A stretch of DNA of 64,000 nucleotides from Sulfitobacter sp. EhC04. Its GTDB lineage: Bacteria > Pseudomonadota > Alphaproteobacteria > Rhodobacterales > Rhodobacteraceae. Position 1 is the first letter of the stretch; each line of letters starts with the position of its first letter. Location of the stretch: contig NZ_LXYI01000017.1 in the NCBI RefSeq assembly GCF_001650875.1, forward strand, positions 124,001 through 188,000, written 5' to 3'. Below are positions 26,588 through 34,764 of this stretch, one piece after another. Both the position numbers and the translations under genes were made by a program. The notes beneath the pieces are model-generated. The model saw only the letters and a program-made list of their open reading frames with translations, was not told the origin of the DNA and made no database searches.

Positions 26588-26935
26588 ATGAATTTATCAG
26601 GAAGCTGCGTGATTGTCGGGGTCGGCGCGACTGCGTTCGGCAAGCACCCCGAGGGTGGTTCTGTTTCGTTGAATGTCGAGGCGATTTGACGGGCGCTGGA
26701 GGATTATGGCTTCTACCGGAAGGGACAATCCGCAGATTTTGGCCGCGGCGGTGCCTTGCGGGTTGGAAGAGAATTAACTTTCAACATCTCTGTTGGTCTG
26801 TTGTCGGAAACTGGAATGCCCGCGATGCAACTTATCCACGAAAACGTCCGTCAGATGCGTGGCAACTCAGCCAATCAGGGGGCGTGGGCAAAACTTGGTG
26901 GTCAAGCGGCCATCTTTGAGACGGTCAGTCTGCCC
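26588..26935 (+). pseudogene. Thiolase-family (acetyl-CoA acetyltransferase-like) deletion remnant
   Basis: The ATG at 26588 starts CVIVGVGATAFGKHPEGGSV, the N-terminus of thiolase/SCP2-like proteins, but the frame ends at TGA after NVEAI. The same frame continues immediately with RALEDYGFYRKGQSADFGRG, then LTFNISVGLLSETGMPAMQL and IHENVRQMRGNSANQG, which is the thiolase C-terminal domain. About 300 internal codons, with the catalytic Cys, have been lost. The C-terminal end runs into unrelated sequence. Confidence 0.7.
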
Positions 26936-27019
26936 TCAAGGACTGCGCCCTTGAGACAGCAACGCGATGTGGTCCCTGCGGTGGCCATCTCATACCACGT
27001 TTCATTCCCATCCGGGCGT

Positions 27020-27120
27020 TCCCGATGTTATCGACGCAACGTCATCGCCGATCGCGTTGCGACCGCAGTCATTCCACCACGCAAGTATGCCCAGCCAAGA
27101 AAGCCAACCTGGTGTGGTCA
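27020..27120 (+). mobile_element. IS5-family transposase fragment
   Basis: In one plus-strand frame the region encodes CYRRNVIADRVATAVIPPRK followed by YAQPRKPTWCGH. This matches the segment just before the last catalytic region of IS5-group transposases (ADRGA.AVIPPRKNAKPWKP). Only about 32 codons remain, with no inverted repeat found. It ends seven bases before the FAH stop codon. Confidence 0.5.
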
Positions 27121-27126
27121 CATTAA

Positions 27127-27978
27127 TTACTGTTGGTCGCGGATTGGATTGGACAGTGTGCCGATGCCTGAAATCTCGACTTCGATCCGGTCGCCGTCTT
27201 TCATGAACAGCTTCGGCTCGCGGAACAGTCCGACACCGCTGGGCGTTCCTGTGGCGATGACATCACCCGGCAGCAGTTTCGTCACGATTGACAGATAGGC
27301 GATCAGTTCAGGAATGTTGAACGCCAGATCTGAAATCGGGGTTGATTGCACAACTTCGCCATTCAGACGTGTTTCCATGGTTTGCGCCGCCGGGTCTGTC
27401 ATCTCATCCGCTGTCACCATCCACGGCCCCATCGCGCCGCTGTCGACAAAATTCTTGCCGGCCCAGAACTGCGAGGTGTGGCGCTGGTAGTCGCGGATCG
27501 ACCCGTCGTTAAAGCAGCTATAACCGCCCACGTGGTCCATCGCGTCCGCTTCGGAAATATGCCGACCCGCTTTGCCAATGATCACCGCAAGTTCGCCTTC
27601 AAAGTCGAACCAGTCCGATGCCTGCGGGCGGATCATCGGTACGTCGTGGCCAACCACCGACGACGGGTAGCGCGTGAATATCGACGGCTTGGCTGGCTTG
27701 TCGCGGCCTGTTTCGGTGATGTGGGTCATGTAGTTCAGACCGATGCAAATGATCTTGTCCGGGTTCGGCAGGGGCGACAGCAACGTGACGGAAGCGACGT
27801 CCATCACTTCGCCGGTTTCGGCGGCGGCCTTTAGCTGATCCAATGCGCCCGCTGCCATCACAGCCCGTAAATCGGGGAAAGTACCGCGCAGCGCCTTGCC
27901 TGCGTCGTGCAGCTTGCCGTCCTGCACCATGCCATAAGATGCGGTTCCGTCCGCAGTGATATAAGAAGAAATACGCAT
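27127..27978 (-). CDS. Fumarylacetoacetate hydrolase family protein (second copy)
   Basis: A 283-residue FAH-fold hydrolase starting MRISSYITADGTASYGMVQ. The active-site pieces are IICIGLNYMTHITETG, FDFEGELAVIIGKAGRHISE (Glu metal ligands), YSCFNDGSIRDYQRHTSQFW and GDVIATGTPSGVGLFREP. It resembles ureidoglycolate lyase and 2-hydroxyhepta-2,4-diene-1,7-dioate isomerase type members. In this cluster it probably cleaves or decarboxylates the acyl-pyruvate product of meta cleavage. An IclR-type palindrome lies 76 bp before its start (28054-28070). Confidence 0.9.
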   Translation of the reverse strand: MRISSYITADGTASYGMVQDGKLHDAGKALRGTFPDLRAVMAAGALDQLKAAAETGEVMDVASVTLLSPLPNPDKIICIGLNYMTHITETGRDKPAKPSIFTRYPSSVVGHDVPMIRPQASDWFDFEGELAVIIGKAGRHISEADAMDHVGGYSCFNDGSIRDYQRHTSQFWAGKNFVDSGAMGPWMVTADEMTDPAAQTMETRLNGEVVQSTPISDLAFNIPELIAYLSIVTKLLPGDVIATGTPSGVGLFREPKLFMKDGDRIEVEISGIGTLSNPIRDQQ

Positions 27979-28053
27979 CGCTATGCTCCGTTGATTGGGT
28001 GTCGTTCGGGTTCTATAGCGGACAACAGAACGGGACCGCAGCCCATTCGACGA

Positions 28054-28070
28054 TGTCCACCTTGCGGACA
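28054..28070. promoter_or_regulatory. Candidate IclR operator upstream of the FAH gene
   Basis: TGTCCAC-CTT-GCGGACA, a 17-bp imperfect palindrome with the same arm length and spacing as three other sites in this cluster. A half site GCGGACAA also lies at 28018-28025. Confidence 0.6.
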
Positions 28071-28073
28071 GGC

Positions 28074-29069
28074 TTAGTTAGATACGGCAAGAACGATTTT
28101 GCCGACGTGCTGCCCCTTTTCCATCTCTCGATGCGCCTGTGCGGCGTCTAACAGCGGCAGGACAGCCGCCAGCTCCGGACGCACCTGCGCGCCCAGCAAA
28201 GGCCAGACATCGCGGCGGATCTTCTGTGCCACCTGGGTTTTCCGCTCAAGCGCGAGCGGGCGCAGCAACGAACCGGTGATCGAGATACGCTTTGCCATCA
28301 GTTTTTTCAGCGGCACATTTAGCGCACTCCCGCCGCCGCCTGACAGATGCGCAATCCGCCCGTCCGGGGCCATCATCTCCAGATCTGCTTCAAAATGCGC
28401 ACCGGCCGAGACATCCAGAAGCGCGCTGATGCCCCGACCGTTTGTCGCCTCGATCACTTTCGCGGCCAGCTCGGGGTCATTATAGTTGAACGCATCGCGG
28501 GCACCGAACCGCTTGGCGGCGGTGACTTTATCGGCGCTGCCGCAGGTGGCCAGAACACCAAATCCCAGCGCCGACATCGCTTGAAGCGCCAGATGACCCG
28601 CACCGCTGGTGCCGCCGTGCATCAGCGCAAATTCGTTAGGCTGAAGCCGCATCAGGAAAAAGTAGTTCCACCAGGCGGTGAACAAAGCTTCTGGCAAAGC
28701 GGCGGCCTCTGTCATGCTTAACCCACCGGGCACAGGCATCGTCAAAGCCACATCCGCTACCGCATATTCGGCATACCCGCCGCCTTGCAGCAACGCCATT
28801 ACAGGCGCACCGATTTCCAGCTCTGTCACGTCATGACCCAAAGCGATCACCACCCCCGAGGCCTCTAGACCCGGCACTGGATTGCCGTCGTGATGTATCC
28901 CCGCCGCGCGCTGCAAACAGTCGTGGCGGTTGATCCCCGCTGCCGAGATACGGATCAAAACCTGGCGGGACCCCGGATTGCGCAGGGGTACCTGCGCGGA
29001 CCGCAAGACTTCGGGTCCGCCCGCTTCGGAGATGAGAATAGAGGTGTGAAAATCTGGTAACTTTGTCAT
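28074..29069 (-). CDS. NAD(P)H:quinone oxidoreductase-like MDR protein
   Basis: A 331-residue zinc-independent medium-chain dehydrogenase/reductase of the quinone oxidoreductase (PIG3/TP53I3-like) group. The GroES-like domain covers residues 1-115 (RISAAGINRHDCLQRAAG; PGLEASGVVIALG). The Rossmann domain shows LMHGGTSGAGHLALQAMSAL and FGVLATCGSADKVTAAKRFG, then FNYNDPELAAKVIEATNGRG. The C-terminus has AVLPLLDAAQAHREMEKGQH VGKIVLAV. It probably reduces an unsaturated carbonyl intermediate. It follows the dioxygenase gene on the same strand after 53 bp. Confidence 0.9.
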   Translation of the reverse strand: MTKLPDFHTSILISEAGGPEVLRSAQVPLRNPGSRQVLIRISAAGINRHDCLQRAAGIHHDGNPVPGLEASGVVIALGHDVTELEIGAPVMALLQGGGYAEYAVADVALTMPVPGGLSMTEAAALPEALFTAWWNYFFLMRLQPNEFALMHGGTSGAGHLALQAMSALGFGVLATCGSADKVTAAKRFGARDAFNYNDPELAAKVIEATNGRGISALLDVSAGAHFEADLEMMAPDGRIAHLSGGGGSALNVPLKKLMAKRISITGSLLRPLALERKTQVAQKIRRDVWPLLGAQVRPELAAVLPLLDAAQAHREMEKGQHVGKIVLAVSN

Positions 29070-29122
29070 GTGAGTCGTTCGCTCCGTGCCGTGCTTGTTA
29101 GATCAGGCGGCTCTGGCCACGG

Positions 29123-30103
29123 TCATTCCTGCCGGACAACCGAATCCAACCAGGCGCAGTTGGGCACGGGATCGGCGGCGCGCACGCCGCGGCTGGCGGC
29201 GTCCATGCGCATGTCGCGCATACGCTCACGGGACGGATCGCCATCTGGCAGGTGCACCCGTTCATGGCCCCAATAGCTGGGGCCATCCGTGGTTTCGTGC
29301 GCCTCCCATGTCTCGGGCTCGATCACACGCGCGCCCCAGCCGTATTCGACGAAAAACCCCGAGGGGGTCGTGGCGTAAAAGCTCATCATGTGATCGTTCG
29401 AATGCCGCCCCAGCGTATAGGCCACCCGGCCCTCTTCCTGCTGGGCGACGTCATAGCCCTGGCCGACGTCGTCCAGCGATTGAAGCTCGACCATGAAATG
29501 ATGCAGCCCCTTGCGGCCCGATCCGACCATGGCAAAGCTGTGATGGCGTCCGTTTATGTGGAAGAAATACAGAGGAAAGGGCGCCAGCCCGTAGTCGGTC
29601 ACGCTGAACCCGAGCAGGTCGCGGTAGAACGGCAAAAGCGCGGTGGCGTCCTCGACGTGCAACACGGCATGCCCCATGCCCAACGTACCGGTTTTGAACC
29701 CCGAAATGGGCCTGGCCGGAACAAAAGGCTCGCTGGCGATCTGAGGCTTCCAAAAGACTTCGATATGATTGCCATCGGGATCGTCAAAGGAAATCAGCTG
29801 GCTGACCAGACGCTGATCGGCCAAAGCCGCGGTTTCGACCCGAACCGCAACGCCCGCATTTTCAAGGCGACTGGCCAGACGGTCCAGATCGTCGGGGTGG
29901 TCCACTTCCCAGCCCATGAAATCCAGCCCTTCCTGCCCGTCATCGGTGATGAGGAGGCGCTGCTTGCGGTCGTCCATGCGAAAAGCCCTCGAATTGCCGC
30001 CGCGATCCACCTGCTGCATCCCCAGAAGGTTGGTGGCAAAGCCGCTCCATTCCTCGGTCTTCGAGGACCGGATGCCGATATATCCAAGCGAACTGAGGGT
30101 CAT
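29123..30103 (-). CDS. Extradiol dioxygenase-type VOC protein
   Basis: A 326-residue protein made of two VOC modules, the architecture of BphC-type type I extradiol dioxygenases. The N-module begins LGYIGIRSSKTEEWSGFATN. The C-module carries the three expected iron ligands: His in LGMGHAVLHVEDATALLPFY, His in GRKGLHHFMVELQSLDD, and Glu in TPSGFFVEYGWGARVIE. RHSNDHMMSFYA holds the conserved acid/base His region. It should cleave a catechol ring meta to the hydroxyls. Divergent from the IclR gene, with a shared operator at 30186-30204. Confidence 0.9.
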   Translation of the reverse strand: MTLSSLGYIGIRSSKTEEWSGFATNLLGMQQVDRGGNSRAFRMDDRKQRLLITDDGQEGLDFMGWEVDHPDDLDRLASRLENAGVAVRVETAALADQRLVSQLISFDDPDGNHIEVFWKPQIASEPFVPARPISGFKTGTLGMGHAVLHVEDATALLPFYRDLLGFSVTDYGLAPFPLYFFHINGRHHSFAMVGSGRKGLHHFMVELQSLDDVGQGYDVAQQEEGRVAYTLGRHSNDHMMSFYATTPSGFFVEYGWGARVIEPETWEAHETTDGPSYWGHERVHLPDGDPSRERMRDMRMDAASRGVRAADPVPNCAWLDSVVRQE

Positions 30104-30185
30104 GGGACAGGTTCCTTTCGAGCGTAACGGGTGCTGTAAACCATGCTAGACCAACTGGCACCTCTTGCATCCGCGACCGCCGCTG

Positions 30186-30204
30186 TTGTCCGCAACGCGG
30201 ACAA
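30186..30204. promoter_or_regulatory. Perfect palindromic operator in the dioxygenase/IclR divergent region
   Basis: TTGTCCGC-AAC-GCGGACAA: two perfect eight-base arms and a three-base centre. It lies 82 bp before the dioxygenase start and about 98 bp before the IclR start, in the middle of a 198-bp divergent control region. It is the best match of four similar sites and the likely autoregulatory IclR site. Confidence 0.7.
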
Positions 30205-30289
30205 ATCGGCTGGTGTGCCCGCCAGATAACTCGGTTTGTTGACTTAGCCTGCGTCGATGCGATGATTATCAGCATACCGCCCGGTCATC

Positions 30290-30304
30290 AGGAGATAGAA
30301 CATT
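30290..30304 (+). promoter_or_regulatory. Ribosome site and probable ATT start codon of the IclR gene
   Basis: AGGAGA at 30290-30295 is followed, at seven bases from AGGAG, by ATT at 30302-30304. There is an in-frame stop at 30296-30298 and no ATG, GTG or TTG between it and the conserved N-terminus VRSLERGLLIL. TTG at 30341 would remove those conserved residues. Confidence 0.55.
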
Positions 30305-31075
30305 TCGAGCCTTGGATCTGTCAGGTCGCTGGAGCGGGGGTTGCTTATCCTTCAGACGTTGAACCAACGCAACGGTCTGAAAGCGGCAGAGGTAGCAAAT
30401 GAGACTTCAATCCCGCGGCCGACCGTCTACCGGCTTCTGGAAACGCTGGAAGGTCTGGGGTTCGTCAGCCGCGACTATTCGTCCGAAAAATGGCGTCCGA
30501 CCTTGCAGGCGAAATCACTGAGTTCGGGCTTTCGCTATGAGGATTGGGTCACACAGTCGGCCGTACCCGAAATGGTGCGATTGGGGCGCGACATTCTGTG
30601 GCCGATCGACCTGGTTACGTTCAACGACTACCGGATGGAAATTCGGGAATCGACGCATAATATCAGCCCGTATTCCATAGATCACGGCATGGTCGGGTTA
30701 CAGTCGCCGGTTCTGGATACGGCGGGCGGTCGGGCTTGGCTGGCCTTTTCTTCCGAAGAGGTGCGCGCGCAGACACTGGCCGGGCTGAAGGCGCGTCAGG
30801 GCTTGCAGGACCCTGTGATACTGTTGGACGGGCCGCTGGTGCATGTATTGAAAACCTGCACCGAACTGGGTGTCGGGTACCGCATGAATGGCCATCGTCC
30901 AAGAACGCAAAGCATTTCGGCCCCTATCTATTACGATCAAGACGTGCTTGCATGTCTGACCGTGATCTGGACGACCAGCGCGCTGTCTTTCGAAAATGCG
31001 CTTGTCCAGTTCAGAGACAAACTTGTCAAAGCCGCGCAGAATATCTCGGATGCGCTGGTCCGTGCCGAGGATTAG
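30302..31075 (+). CDS. IclR-family transcriptional regulator of the catabolic cluster
   Basis: About 257 residues if translation begins at ATT 30302. The helix-turn-helix is VRSLERGLLILQTLNQRNGL, then VANETSIPRPTVYRLLETLE GLGFVSRD. The effector domain runs from about residue 80 and includes DTAGGRAWLAFSSEEVRAQT, ELGVGYRMN and SISAPIYYDQDVLACLTVIW. A TTG start at 30341 is formally possible but would delete the first helix. The gene is convergent and overlapping at its end with the SnoaL-like gene. It is the obvious candidate to bind the shared TGTCCGC-N3-GCGGACA palindrome. Confidence 0.87.
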   Translation: MSSLGSVRSLERGLLILQTLNQRNGLKAAEVANETSIPRPTVYRLLETLEGLGFVSRDYSSEKWRPTLQAKSLSSGFRYEDWVTQSAVPEMVRLGRDILWPIDLVTFNDYRMEIRESTHNISPYSIDHGMVGLQSPVLDTAGGRAWLAFSSEEVRAQTLAGLKARQGLQDPVILLDGPLVHVLKTCTELGVGYRMNGHRPRTQSISAPIYYDQDVLACLTVIWTTSALSFENALVQFRDKLVKAAQNISDALVRAED

Positions 31076-31689
31076 CTGTCATCGGTCCCGTCACCATTGG
31101 ATAGCCAGATGTCTGCCGATGAAATCGCGGCCCTCGCCTGGGGGGAACCGTCGCAAAGGATTCCATCTTGCAGCGGTCGACCCGCGGAAATCAAACGGTA
31201 GCCCAGATACCGATAGGGTTCGGGCACGGTGGAAAAATCGGTCTCGGTCATAAAGGCGTCGAACGCGCTGCTTGGGACCACCGGGTCAAGCCGATCTTTC
31301 TCGTAGATCGCCGTGCGTTCCATTATGCGCCAACCGTCCTGCGTCCGGACCAGACGGTCGAGGAAGCGTGCGTAGCTGGTGTAATCCACATCGGTCCCGG
31401 CGGCCGCAAAGCGCCCGAGGATCTGAACATTGGTTTCGGCAACTGCGCGGTCGCTTTGCACCTTGATCACAGGCAGACCGATCAGATGTTTCACCCTTGG
31501 TGACGTGGGCACATACATCTTTTTCGACGCTTCCACAAAATCCGCAAAGCGCCCCCTGAACCAGGTGACAAAGATCGTGCCATCGGGGGTAAATGTCGCT
31601 TTCAGGTCGTCCCAACGCCCTTGGTCACGGCAAAGGCCCCACTTTTGAATAAGCTGGGCAATCTCGATTGAACTGGCAAGTGGAGTCAT
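31072..31689 (-). CDS. SnoaL/NTF2-like protein
   Basis: A 205-residue protein with the cone-shaped NTF2 fold expected from EIAQLIQKWGLCRDQGRWDD, LKATFTPDGTIFVTWFRG, VAETNVQILGRFAAAGTDVD and QDGWRIMERTAIYEKDRLDP. The group includes small dehydratases, isomerases and ring-hydroxylating dioxygenase small subunits; no partner large subunit is present, so a dehydratase/isomerase role is more likely. It follows dctP on the same strand by 63 bp. Its stop overlaps the IclR stop. Confidence 0.8.
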   Translation of the reverse strand: MTPLASSIEIAQLIQKWGLCRDQGRWDDLKATFTPDGTIFVTWFRGRFADFVEASKKMYVPTSPRVKHLIGLPVIKVQSDRAVAETNVQILGRFAAAGTDVDYTSYARFLDRLVRTQDGWRIMERTAIYEKDRLDPVVPSSAFDAFMTETDFSTVPEPYRYLGYRLISAGRPLQDGILCDGSPQARAAISSADIWLSNGDGTDDS

Positions 31690-31752
31690 CGCAATAAACC
31701 TTACGTCGGTTTGCGTCCGGCACCAACGGATTCGTCGGCGCCGGAACCGTGA

Positions 31753-32760
31753 TCAGTTTGTGGCGGAGGCCTTTTCGATCGCGGCAACAAAGGCATCATA
31801 GATGGCCTGCCCGTTCTCGTGGCCTGCGATCCATTCGGTTGTGGACACCGCCAGCGCATCTTTCCATTGCTGTGTCAGCGCATCGTCCGGCTCGATCAGG
31901 TTGATGTCGTTCTCGGCCAACACGCGCGTGCGCGCATCCGCAACGTTCTGATCAAAGGACTTGCCGAAATCTTCCGAGAACACCTTGCCCGAGTATTGGT
32001 CGATCGCCGCCTTGGCCTTGTCCGACAGGCTGTCGTATTTGGCCTGGTTCATCACGATCAGCATCGGTGTCGCGCCCAGGGGCAGGTCGAGATAATAATT
32101 GATGGTCTCGCCCACGCGAAAGGTCTCGATCGCACCGAACTGGCTGAACGTGCCAGAGATCAGGCCACGGCTGATCGCCTCTGCCAGGCCCGGACCGGTG
32201 ATCCCGCCCACAGGCACGGCATCAAGTTCATTGATTGCACCCAGCATGGTGGGGCCGGGCGCGCGAAAGTTCAGGCCCTTCATGTCGTCAGGTGTGCGAA
32301 TTTCGACGGTGCTGGCGACCGCATTGGGAAAGGATGTCATGATGCCGATCAGTTTGAACTTTTCATAGTCGCCGGTGAACAGCCCCTGTTCGTACATCGA
32401 CCACATCGCCTCGGCCCCCACCGTGCCGTTGGGCACCAGGAACGGCAGTTCGCCAATGGTGCCCTGGTCAAAGCGTCCCGGCGTATAGCCAGGGATCACC
32501 CAGGCGATGTCGGCCACGCCGTCTTCCACCAGTTTCAGCTGCTGCGCAGGGTTACGTCCCAGCGTGCCGCCCGGAAAAATCTGCACATCCAGTTCGCCAT
32601 CCGCTGCGGCATTCACCTTTTCCGCCCAGGGCGTCAGGACATTCTTGGTGACATGTGCCACAGGTGGTTCAAAGCTGGAAAACCGCAGAATTTCGGCGGT
32701 GGCGGTTGTGCCCAAAGCGACGACCGCAGCGGTCGCGATCAGGAAATGTCTTAGTTTCAT
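31753..32760 (-). CDS. dctP: TRAP transporter substrate-binding protein (second system)
   Basis: 335 residues, start at 32760 with GGGAGGAAG just upstream; an upstream in-frame ATG at 32805 would add 15 unlikely residues. Signal peptide about residues 1-22 (MKLRHFLIATAAVVALGTTATA). The DctP signatures include FPGGTLGRNPAQQLKLVEDG, VADIAWVIPGYTPGRF and MKGLNFRAPGPTMLGAINEL. An IclR-type palindrome lies 70 bp before the start (32830-32846), giving it a separate promoter from dctQM. Confidence 0.93.
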   Translation of the reverse strand: MKLRHFLIATAAVVALGTTATAEILRFSSFEPPVAHVTKNVLTPWAEKVNAAADGELDVQIFPGGTLGRNPAQQLKLVEDGVADIAWVIPGYTPGRFDQGTIGELPFLVPNGTVGAEAMWSMYEQGLFTGDYEKFKLIGIMTSFPNAVASTVEIRTPDDMKGLNFRAPGPTMLGAINELDAVPVGGITGPGLAEAISRGLISGTFSQFGAIETFRVGETINYYLDLPLGATPMLIVMNQAKYDSLSDKAKAAIDQYSGKVFSEDFGKSFDQNVADARTRVLAENDINLIEPDDALTQQWKDALAVSTTEWIAGHENGQAIYDAFVAAIEKASATN

Positions 32761-32829
32761 GGCTTCCTCCCTTTTTATGTATTCACTATGGTGACGACTG
32801 GGCAATCTCTCGACGGTCGTTCAGAAGTT

Positions 32830-32846
32830 GTCCGCTTGATGGACAG
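32830..32846. promoter_or_regulatory. Candidate IclR operator upstream of dctP
   Basis: TGTCCGC-TTG-ATGGACA. The left arm is identical to the perfect site at 30186-30204 and the right arm matches at five of seven positions. It lies in the 90-bp gap between dctM and dctP. Confidence 0.55.
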
Positions 32847-32850
32847 CCCA

Positions 32851-34152
32851 TCACCCGATGATGCCGGGCAACCAGAGCGTGAGTGCGGGGAACAAAACCA
32901 AAATGGTCAGGCGCACCAGATCGGCCAAAAGGAATGGCACGATACCGCGATAGATCGTGGTGATTTTGACATCCCGGTACATCGAGTTCAGCAGCATCAC
33001 GTTGATCCCGATGGGCGGGGTGATCATGCCGATGCCGATCACCACAACGTTAATGATGCCCCACCAGACCAGATCGTAACCCAGGCCCTGAATAACGGGG
33101 ATGACAAAGGGCAGGGTGATAACCATCGCTGCGACCTCGTCAAAGAACGCGCCCAGAATGATGTAGAGCAGCAATATGCCAAAAATCACCATCAGCGGGT
33201 CGACCGCGGCCTGAGAGATCAGCCCGACAATGAACGATGCACCGCCCGTGACCGAGATGAAGTAGGAAAAGATCGTTGCACCAAAAACCATGATGTAAAT
33301 CATCGCGGTGGACCCGCTGGCCTCGGCCATCACCCGCAGGAACGTGGCGCGGTCCAGCCTGCGGCGCAGCAGGGCAAAGAGAAATGCGATAACCACCCCG
33401 ATGGCTGCGGCTTCGTGCACCGTGAAGATGCCGGAATAGATGCCGCCCAGAACGACCACCGCCAGCAAAATCACGCCCCACGCACGGCCAATCGCGGCCA
33501 TGCGGTCGCTGAGCGGCAGCTTGTCGGATCGCGGTGCGTTGCCGGGTGCGCGCATCACCGACACTTGGACCGCGATGGCATAGAACAGCACGGCCAGCAG
33601 GGCTGGGATGATCGCAGCCGTGAACAGTTGCAGCACCGATTGCTCGGTCAGCACTGAATAGAGGATCATCATCGCAGACGGTGGTACGATGATCCCCAGC
33701 GTACCGCCCGCCGCGACAGCCCCCGAGGCCAAGGCCGGATGATAGCCGCGTGCCAGCATCTCGGGCATGGCGACCCGCCCGAAAGTGGCTGTTGTCGCCA
33801 CCCCCGATCCGCAGATCGCGCCAAAGCCAGCGCTGGCCACCACGGTGGTTGTCGCCAGACCGCCACGACGATGACCGAACAACGCGCTGGACATCTCATA
33901 GACATCCGATGCCAACCCGCCAGCGGCCGCAAGGCTGCCCATCAGCATGAACAGCGGGATCACCGCCAGATCGAGCGAACCCATTGCCGAAGCCGGTTCG
34001 CTGGCCAGAAGCGAAATCGCAGGCCCCCAACCGACAACTTGTGCAAAACCCGCGACGCCGACCAGTGCCATTGAAATACCGATCGGCACATGCAGCAGGA
34101 TCAGCCCCATCATGGCAGCGCAGCCGATCACGGCAATAACAAGAGGATCCAT
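32851..34152 (-). CDS. dctM: TRAP transporter large permease (second system)
   Basis: 433 residues, start at 34152 (MDPLVIAVIGCAAMMGLILL). Typical large-permease features are LLHVPIGISMALVGVAGFAQ, IPLFMLMGSLAAAGGLAS, GSGVATTATFGRVAMPEML, GTLGIIVPPSAMMILYSVLT and, near the end, IGIGMITPPIGINVMLLNSM. It follows dctQ by 26 bp. Confidence 0.93.
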   Translation of the reverse strand: MDPLVIAVIGCAAMMGLILLHVPIGISMALVGVAGFAQVVGWGPAISLLASEPASAMGSLDLAVIPLFMLMGSLAAAGGLASDVYEMSSALFGHRRGGLATTTVVASAGFGAICGSGVATTATFGRVAMPEMLARGYHPALASGAVAAGGTLGIIVPPSAMMILYSVLTEQSVLQLFTAAIIPALLAVLFYAIAVQVSVMRAPGNAPRSDKLPLSDRMAAIGRAWGVILLAVVVLGGIYSGIFTVHEAAAIGVVIAFLFALLRRRLDRATFLRVMAEASGSTAMIYIMVFGATIFSYFISVTGGASFIVGLISQAAVDPLMVIFGILLLYIILGAFFDEVAAMVITLPFVIPVIQGLGYDLVWWGIINVVVIGIGMITPPIGINVMLLNSMYRDVKITTIYRGIVPFLLADLVRLTILVLFPALTLWLPGIIG

Positions 34153-34178
34153 TTCAATTTCCTTTGGGTCTTTGCCCG

Positions 34179-34712
34179 TCAGAGCATGGAAGAAGGGTCG
34201 TTGCGTAACGCCGCATCGGGATCGGGACCGCCAAACAAGGATGAAATGTCGATGATGAGGACCATTGCCTGCACGAACACGGCCAGCCACAGCATCACCG
34301 TCGCCACGCTCCACCATGGCCAGACTTGCCAGCCCAGCACCCATGTCCGGTCGCCGTTGGCCCTGAGCGAATCGACGTAGCCGAGAAACTGCCAGGCCAT
34401 CACTGCGATCAGTGCAAAGGTCAGCGCGCTTGAAAACACCTCCAGCACCGCTTTCAGCCGCGGCCCCGCCACTGATCCGAAGACCTCGACGCGGATGTTC
34501 TGTTTCATCGCAAGGTTGGCCGGGATGCAGGCGGCAATCACAACTGCCATGACAACCGAACTGATATCATTGACCCCCTGAAGCGGTGCTTTGAACAACC
34601 AGCGCATCAGCACGTCCGAGGTTGTCATCAGCGCCAACACCAGCAGGCCCGTGAAACCGACCAACGCCAGCACGCGCGCCAAGGCATAGGATCTTTTCCA
34701 GATAAGTTGCAT
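34179..34712 (-). CDS. dctQ: TRAP transporter small permease (second system)
   Basis: 177 residues with four hydrophobic segments: LALVGFTGLLVLALMTTSDV, SSVVMAVVIAACIPANLA, VFSSALTFALIAVMAWQFLG and WWSVATVMLWLAVFVQAMVL. The pattern SDVLMRWLFKAPLQG is the DctQ signature. It lies 52 bp after the monooxygenase and starts the dctQ-dctM pair. Confidence 0.9.
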   Translation of the reverse strand: MQLIWKRSYALARVLALVGFTGLLVLALMTTSDVLMRWLFKAPLQGVNDISSVVMAVVIAACIPANLAMKQNIRVEVFGSVAGPRLKAVLEVFSSALTFALIAVMAWQFLGYVDSLRANGDRTWVLGWQVWPWWSVATVMLWLAVFVQAMVLIIDISSLFGGPDPDAALRNDPSSML

Positions 34713-34764
34713 TGGGTCTCCTCCTCCCTCGCACTATCATTTGTCGCACTTGGCCGCTCCGTCT

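Noticed and set aside
31072..31689. Ring-hydroxylating dioxygenase beta subunit
   Set aside because: No alpha subunit, ferredoxin or reductase gene is nearby; a SnoaL-like dehydratase/isomerase is the safer description.
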